Below, piece after piece: positions 60,124 through 64,000 of a DNA stretch of 64,000 nt; the stretch's first letter is position 1, and each line of letters begins with the position of its first letter. The stretch lies in NCBI RefSeq assembly GCF_026342015.1, contig NZ_JAPENL010000001.1, positions 1,364,001 to 1,428,000 of the forward strand, read 5' to 3'. Made by a program: the position numbers and the translations under genes. The notes under the pieces were generated by a model that was not told the origin of the DNA, did not search any database, and was given only the letters and a program-made list of their open reading frames with translations. This DNA comes from Micromonospora lupini. Its GTDB lineage: Bacteria; Actinomycetota; Actinomycetes; Mycobacteriales; Micromonosporaceae.

Positions 60124-61410
60124 TCAGGAGACGGTCGGCACCCCGTTCGCCGGCGGCGCGACAGGCGCGGCGGTGTACTCGTTGACCGGCCCATCCGCCT
60201 CGTCGGTCTCGTACGCGGGCCCGAAGTAGGTCTGCACTCCCCCGCTCACCCGACTCAGCCGCTGGCCGCCGTAGCCGGAGTGGTCCTTGGCGGAGAAGCG
60301 CAGCGGCACCAGTCCGGGGCCCTGGAAGCCGCCCTTCTGGACCGCGTCCAGCACCTTCTCGCGGGTGACGTCCTTGCCGGCGGCGAGGAGCACCTGCACG
60401 AAGAGGTAACCGACCGACATGCCGTAGACGGTGTTGCCGTCGAACGGCGCGTCACCGTTGTGCGTCTTGTTGATCTTTGTGAAGAGCTGGATCCACGGGT
60501 TCGCCGTGTCGTTCTGCATCGGCAGGTAGTTGGTGCCGACCATGCCCTCCAGCAGCGGTGCGGCGGCGCCGAGCTGCTTGGCCAGGGTCGGGTGGTCGGC
60601 GCCGACGTTGGAGACCAGCCACTGCGGCTTGAAGCCCAGCCGCGCGGCGGTGCCGACGGAGAGCGCTGTGAAACCGGGCACCGTCGCCAGCATGACGACC
60701 TGGCAGCCGGCCGCCTTGAACGCGCCGATCTGCGGCGCCACGTTGGTGTTGCTGGTGACGTACGTCTGCTTGACGGCCACGGCCCCGGCGCCGAGCACCT
60801 TCTCCACGCCGGCCAGGCTGTCGCGGCCGAAGTCGTCGTCCTGGCCGAGGAAGCAGACCTTCTTGCCGGCCAGGTTCGCCTTCGCGTAGTTGGCCAGGAT
60901 CTTGCCCTCGATCGTGTAGTCCGGGTTGAAGCCGAACGTGCCGGGATATTTGTCGGGCTGGTCCCAACTGCGGCTGCCGGACGCGACGAAGAGGTCAGGC
61001 ACCCGGTTGGTCTTGAGGAAGTCGAGCACCCCGGTGTGCGTCGGCGTGCCCAGGCCGTTGAGCACGGCGAAGACCTTGTCCTGCAACACGAGCTGGCGTA
61101 CCACCTGCTGGGTGTTCGCCGGGTTGTAGCCGTCGTCCATGACCTTGTAGGTGATCTTCCGGCCGTGCACGCCGCCGTTGGCGTTGACGTAGTCGAAGTA
61201 CGCCTTCGTCGCCGGGGCGATCTTGGAGTAGCCGGCCGAGGCCGGCCCGGTCAGCGGCATGTGGGTGCCGACGACGATCTCGGTGTCGGTGACCCCCGGC
61301 ACCGACCCCCCGCCGGAGGTGGGGCCGTCGTCGCCGCCACAGCCGGCGGCGGTGACGAGCAGGGCGATGGTGCTGGCGATCGCGAGACCGCGTCGCGCCG
61401 TACGGTGCAT
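60124..61410 (-). CDS. LivJ-type ABC transporter substrate-binding lipoprotein
   Basis: A 428-residue lipoprotein (lipobox LLVTAAGC followed by a Gly/Asp spacer) of the leucine/amide-binding type-I family. Landmarks: TEIVVGTHMPLTGPASAGYSKIAPATKAYFDYVNANGGVHGRKI, NPANTQQVVRQLVLQDKVFAVLNGLG, KVCFLGQDDDFGRD. This group binds branched-chain amino acids but also many organic acids and aromatic or acyl compounds in actinomycetes. The start at 61410 keeps a normal signal peptide; a GTG three codons upstream (61419) is possible. It is encoded last after LivH and LivM on the minus strand. Confidence 0.92.
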   Translation of the reverse strand: MHRTARRGLAIASTIALLVTAAGCGGDDGPTSGGGSVPGVTDTEIVVGTHMPLTGPASAGYSKIAPATKAYFDYVNANGGVHGRKITYKVMDDGYNPANTQQVVRQLVLQDKVFAVLNGLGTPTHTGVLDFLKTNRVPDLFVASGSRSWDQPDKYPGTFGFNPDYTIEGKILANYAKANLAGKKVCFLGQDDDFGRDSLAGVEKVLGAGAVAVKQTYVTSNTNVAPQIGAFKAAGCQVVMLATVPGFTALSVGTAARLGFKPQWLVSNVGADHPTLAKQLGAAAPLLEGMVGTNYLPMQNDTANPWIQLFTKINKTHNGDAPFDGNTVYGMSVGYLFVQVLLAAGKDVTREKVLDAVQKGGFQGPGLVPLRFSAKDHSGYGGQRLSRVSGGVQTYFGPAYETDEADGPVNEYTAAPVAPPANGVPTVS

Positions 61411-61493
61411 CTGAAACACCGACCTTTCTCGGTCCGGTTCGGTGGGGATGGTGTGGTGGTGGAGCGCCCGGCCGAGGCCGGGCCGGGGACAGC

Positions 61494-62609
61494 TCAGGAA
61501 CGCCGCGCCGGCCAGCGGGCCAGCAGGGCCCGGCCGAGACGGGACAACAGACCCTGCACACCGCCCGGCGCGGCGATCATCACGACGATCAGCGTGACGC
61601 CGAAGATCGCCAGCGGGAGGTTGCCCTCCAGCCGCTGCGCCACCGCCGGCGAGAGGGTGAACAGCTCGGTCACGGAGTGGGTGAGGTCAGGCAGGGCGAC
61701 AAGCAGCACGGCCCCCCACAGCGCGCCGGCGAGGCGACCGAGGCCGCCGATCACCACCGCCATCAACAGGAAGAGCGACAGCGTCAACGAGAACGCCCCG
61801 GGCGAGACGCTCTGCGCGAGCATCGCGAGAAGGCCACCGCCGAGCCCCGCCGTGGCGGCGCTGACCACGAAGGCGAGAACCTGGGTGCGCGCCACGTGGA
61901 TGCCCGCGAGCCGGGCCGCCACCTCGTCGTCGCGCACCGCGCGGAACGTCCGCCCGTACCGGCTGCGGATCAGGTTCGCCACCAGCAGCAGGGCGAGCAG
62001 GGTGGCAGCGCCCGAGAGCCAGAGCTGCCACCGCTCGTACGGGAAGTACGCGCCGAGCGCCATCGGCGGCGGCTCCACAGGCACCGACAGCCCCTGCTCG
62101 CCGTTGAAGACGCCGTCGAAGGTGACTGCCAACGCCGGCACCACGACGGCCACGGCCAGGGTCACCCCGGCGAGGTACGGCCCGCGCAACCGGGCCGCCG
62201 CCACACCGACCACCGCGCCCACCGCGACCGTGCCCAGTACCGCCGCGACAAGCGACAGCGGCAACAGCCAGCCGCCGGTCAACCCCCGGTCGAGAAACGC
62301 GTTCTGGCACAGGGCCACTGTGTACGCGCCGGTCGCCATCAACGCCCCGTGCCCCAGCGACAGCTGACCGTTGAGCCCGGTGAGGACCGTCAACCCGGCG
62401 GTGGCGCAGAGGTACGCCGCCACAGTCGCGAGCTGGAAGTTGCGGAACGGCTCGACGGCGTAGCTGACCGCCACCAGCGCCAGGCCCACGGCGAGCAGCA
62501 CGGCGAGGTGCCGCAGCAGGGTGGAGCCGCGACGCCCGGTGTCGACCGGACGGTCGCCGGCCTCGCCCACCCACTGCCTCGGCGGCACTGCCGCCCGGGT
62601 GGCGCTCAC
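61494..62609 (-). CDS. LivM-type branched-chain ABC permease
   Basis: A 371-residue permease with about eight to nine hydrophobic helices. Typical LivM features: TAGLTVLTGLNGQLSLGHGALMATGAYTVAL (GQ-SLGHGA motif), the EAA-like loop YGRTFRAVRDDEVAARLAGIHVARTQVLAFVVSA, and VIGGLGRLAGALWGAVLLVALPDL near the end. The GTG at 62609 overlaps the LivH stop codon (GTGA) and fixes the start. It forms the channel with LivH. Confidence 0.93.
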   Translation of the reverse strand: MSATRAAVPPRQWVGEAGDRPVDTGRRGSTLLRHLAVLLAVGLALVAVSYAVEPFRNFQLATVAAYLCATAGLTVLTGLNGQLSLGHGALMATGAYTVALCQNAFLDRGLTGGWLLPLSLVAAVLGTVAVGAVVGVAAARLRGPYLAGVTLAVAVVVPALAVTFDGVFNGEQGLSVPVEPPPMALGAYFPYERWQLWLSGAATLLALLLVANLIRSRYGRTFRAVRDDEVAARLAGIHVARTQVLAFVVSAATAGLGGGLLAMLAQSVSPGAFSLTLSLFLLMAVVIGGLGRLAGALWGAVLLVALPDLTHSVTELFTLSPAVAQRLEGNLPLAIFGVTLIVVMIAAPGGVQGLLSRLGRALLARWPARRS

Positions 62610-63484
62610 ACCCGCCTCGCCGCGACCGGGGCGAACAGCCCGCCGGGCCGGACCAGCAGCACCGCCAACAGCAGGACGAGCACCGCCAGCGGGGTGAGGT
62701 CGCTGCCGGCGTACCCGCTGACGTAGGAGAGCAGCAGGCCCACCACCAGGCCACCGACCACCGCACCCGGTGGACTGTCCAGCCCGCCGACCACCGCAGC
62801 CGTGAACGCCGAGACGAACACCAGGTCCATGGCGTGCGGGTGCAGGCCCAGCTCGGTCGGGATGACGAGCATCGCGGCGAGCGCGCCCACGCCGGACGCG
62901 AGCGCCCAGCCGAGCGTCAACATCCCGCCGACGTTCACCCCGAGCAGGCGGGAGACCTCCGGCGCGAAGGCCGCCGCGCGCATCCGCAACCCCACAGCGG
63001 TACGCGCGAACATCCAGGCCAACGCGCATACCACCACCCCGATCGTGGCGAAGACGAACAGGTCGTACGGCGACAGCACGGCGACCCCGCCCACGGTGAG
63101 GGCGGACCGGCTGAACGGTACGTCGGCGGGGCGGAACTCGTTGCCGTACACCATGCCGAGCACTGCCTGCAGCACCAGCACCAGCCCGAGCGCGACGATT
63201 ACCGGGTTGAGCGGCGAGGCGTGGTCGACGTGCCGCATCACGACCCGGTCCACAAGCGCGCCGAGCAGCAGGCCGGCGACGATCGCGACCACGAAGCCCA
63301 GCCAGTAGGAGCCGGTCGCGGCGGACACGGAGTACGCGACGTACGCGGCGGCGACGGCCATCGCCCCCTGGGCGAAGTTGACGACCCGCGCCGCCCGCCA
63401 GATGAGCACAAGCGCCAGCGCGAACGCGGCGTACACCGCACCCCGCGACAGACCGTCGACGGTGAGGAAGACGAAGCGGTCCAA
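62606..63484 (-). CDS. LivH-type branched-chain ABC permease
   Basis: A 292-residue permease with about eight helices. LivH signatures: DGLSRGAVYAAFALALVLIWRAARVVNFAQGAMAV (NFAQG motif), the coupling loop RTAVGLRMRAAAFAPEVSRLLGVNV, and AFTAAVVGGLDSPPGAVVGGLVVGL. The start is TTG at 63484 with GGAGGGAGG 4 bp upstream. It lies between LivF and LivM. Confidence 0.93.
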   Translation of the reverse strand: MDRFVFLTVDGLSRGAVYAAFALALVLIWRAARVVNFAQGAMAVAAAYVAYSVSAATGSYWLGFVVAIVAGLLLGALVDRVVMRHVDHASPLNPVIVALGLVLVLQAVLGMVYGNEFRPADVPFSRSALTVGGVAVLSPYDLFVFATIGVVVCALAWMFARTAVGLRMRAAAFAPEVSRLLGVNVGGMLTLGWALASGVGALAAMLVIPTELGLHPHAMDLVFVSAFTAAVVGGLDSPPGAVVGGLVVGLLLSYVSGYAGSDLTPLAVLVLLLAVLLVRPGGLFAPVAARRV

Positions 63485-63512
63485 CAGTCCTCCCTCCAGG
63501 GGACGAGGTGGG

Positions 63513-64000
63513 TCAGAAACCGAGGTACGCGTGGCGCAGGTCGTCGTCGTCGCGCAGCGTGGCCGCCGGAGCCGCGACCACCACCCGGCCCAGGGACATC
63601 ACGACACCCTGGTCGGCCACGGCGAGCGCGCTGCGCACGTTCTGCTCGACAAGCAGCACGGTCAGGCCGGTACGGTCGCGGAGCTGGCGCAGCAGGGCCA
63701 TGGTCCGGGCGACCACCCGGGGCGCCAGGCCCAGCGACGGCTCGTCGAGCAGCAGCAGGCGTGGCCGGCCGACAAGCGCCCGGCCGAGCGCGAGCATCTG
63801 CCGCTCACCGCCGGAGAGCTGGTGACCGAGGTGCCGGCGACGCCGGGCCAGCGGTTCGAAGAGCTGATAGACCTCGTCGAGGGCACGGCCGGAGTCCGCC
63901 CGGTCACGCCGCCACAGCCCGCCGAGCCGCAGGTTCTCGTCGACTGTCAGCTCGCTGATCACGCCCCGCCCCTCCGGCACGTGCGCCATGCCGCGCCGGA
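63513..64000 (-). CDS. LivF-type ABC ATPase (5' part outside the window)
   Basis: The visible 160 residues are the C-terminal two thirds of a LivF ATPase: RRGMAHVPEGRGVISELTVDENL (the Q-loop-adjacent VPEGR-x-(I/F)-x-x-LTV of LivF), signature QLSGGERQML, Walker B RLLLLDEPSLGLAP and switch His region VLLVEQNVRSAL (LivF has Glu-Gln there). The Walker A part lies beyond the right edge. The frame is open through the edge, so the Met at 63989 is internal and not the start. It energises the LivH-LivM permease. Confidence 0.92.
   Translation of the reverse strand, partial: RRGMAHVPEGRGVISELTVDENLRLGGLWRRDRADSGRALDEVYQLFEPLARRRRHLGHQLSGGERQMLALGRALVGRPRLLLLDEPSLGLAPRVVARTMALLRQLRDRTGLTVLLVEQNVRSALAVADQGVVMSLGRVVVAAPAATLRDDDDLRHAYLGF

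Overview
The window reads as chromosomal DNA from a high-GC, mycelial-type actinomycete, most likely Micromonosporaceae (Micromonospora or a close relative). This is inferred from the extreme third-position GC, frequent GTG starts, 4-bp ATGA/GTGA gene overlaps, secreted CBM2 enzymes with Thr-Pro linkers, a SARP regulator, DUF397 and DUF5709 genes and an IS701-type element. No database search was possible.

Left part (1-12.1 kb). A cut GNAT gene is followed by an alpha/beta hydrolase divergent from a large AfsR/SARP-type regulator and by a RibD-like reductase. The hydrolase and reductase share the same upstream signal: three 7-bp direct repeats spaced 11 bp apart, the classic SARP operator layout. 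Next comes a minus-strand operon: a GCS2 / circularly permuted ATP-grasp fusion ligase, an N-acetylglutaminylglutamine-type amidotransferase, an S9 peptidase and a small unknown protein. It mirrors the known ligase-amidotransferase-peptidase trio of NAGGN synthesis, but with a different ligase and a different peptidase. It is the best candidate here for an undescribed small-molecule pathway.

Middle part (12.1-32.5 kb). Mixed regulatory, transport and housekeeping genes: two truncated DJ-1/PfpI-type genes joined head to head, a CBM2-GH5 cellulase, a second RibD-like reductase, DUF2071 divergent from an ECF sigma factor, an S33-type hydrolase, DUF5709, an MFS exporter with a divergent MmyB-like regulator, a CBM13 alginate-lyase-like enzyme, an ABC permease/ATPase pair divergent from a two-component system, a tandem-repeat gap, and a soluble transhydrogenase (sthA).

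Xylan block (32.5-49.7 kb). Secreted GH10 xylanase and CE1-type esterase, ManD-like dehydratase, GH67 alpha-glucuronidase, a YesL-like protein, an LplA/LplB/LplC-type sugar ABC transporter, a GH3 enzyme, a LacI regulator, a CE7 deacetylase and a CE3-CBM2 esterase. Together they can cut acetylated glucuronoxylan outside the cell, import aldouronate oligomers and dismantle them inside. A shared palindrome (TTTCCGGAAA core) sits before the esterase-xylanase unit, before the GH3-to-GH67 operon and, degenerate, before lacI, giving a self-contained regulon.

Right part (49.8-64 kb). An IS701-like element with perfect 25-bp ends carries an extra small gene. It is followed by a four-gene, 4-bp-overlap micro-operon ending in DUF397 beside an XRE-TPR regulator (a WhiJ-like locus). 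Then come MaoC and acyl-CoA dehydrogenase genes, a LAL-type LuxR regulator, TetR, an SDR and a branched-chain-type ABC transporter (LivJ, LivM, LivH, and LivF cut by the window edge), which looks like uptake and CoA-thioester catabolism of an organic acid. No rRNA, tRNA or CRISPR array was seen.
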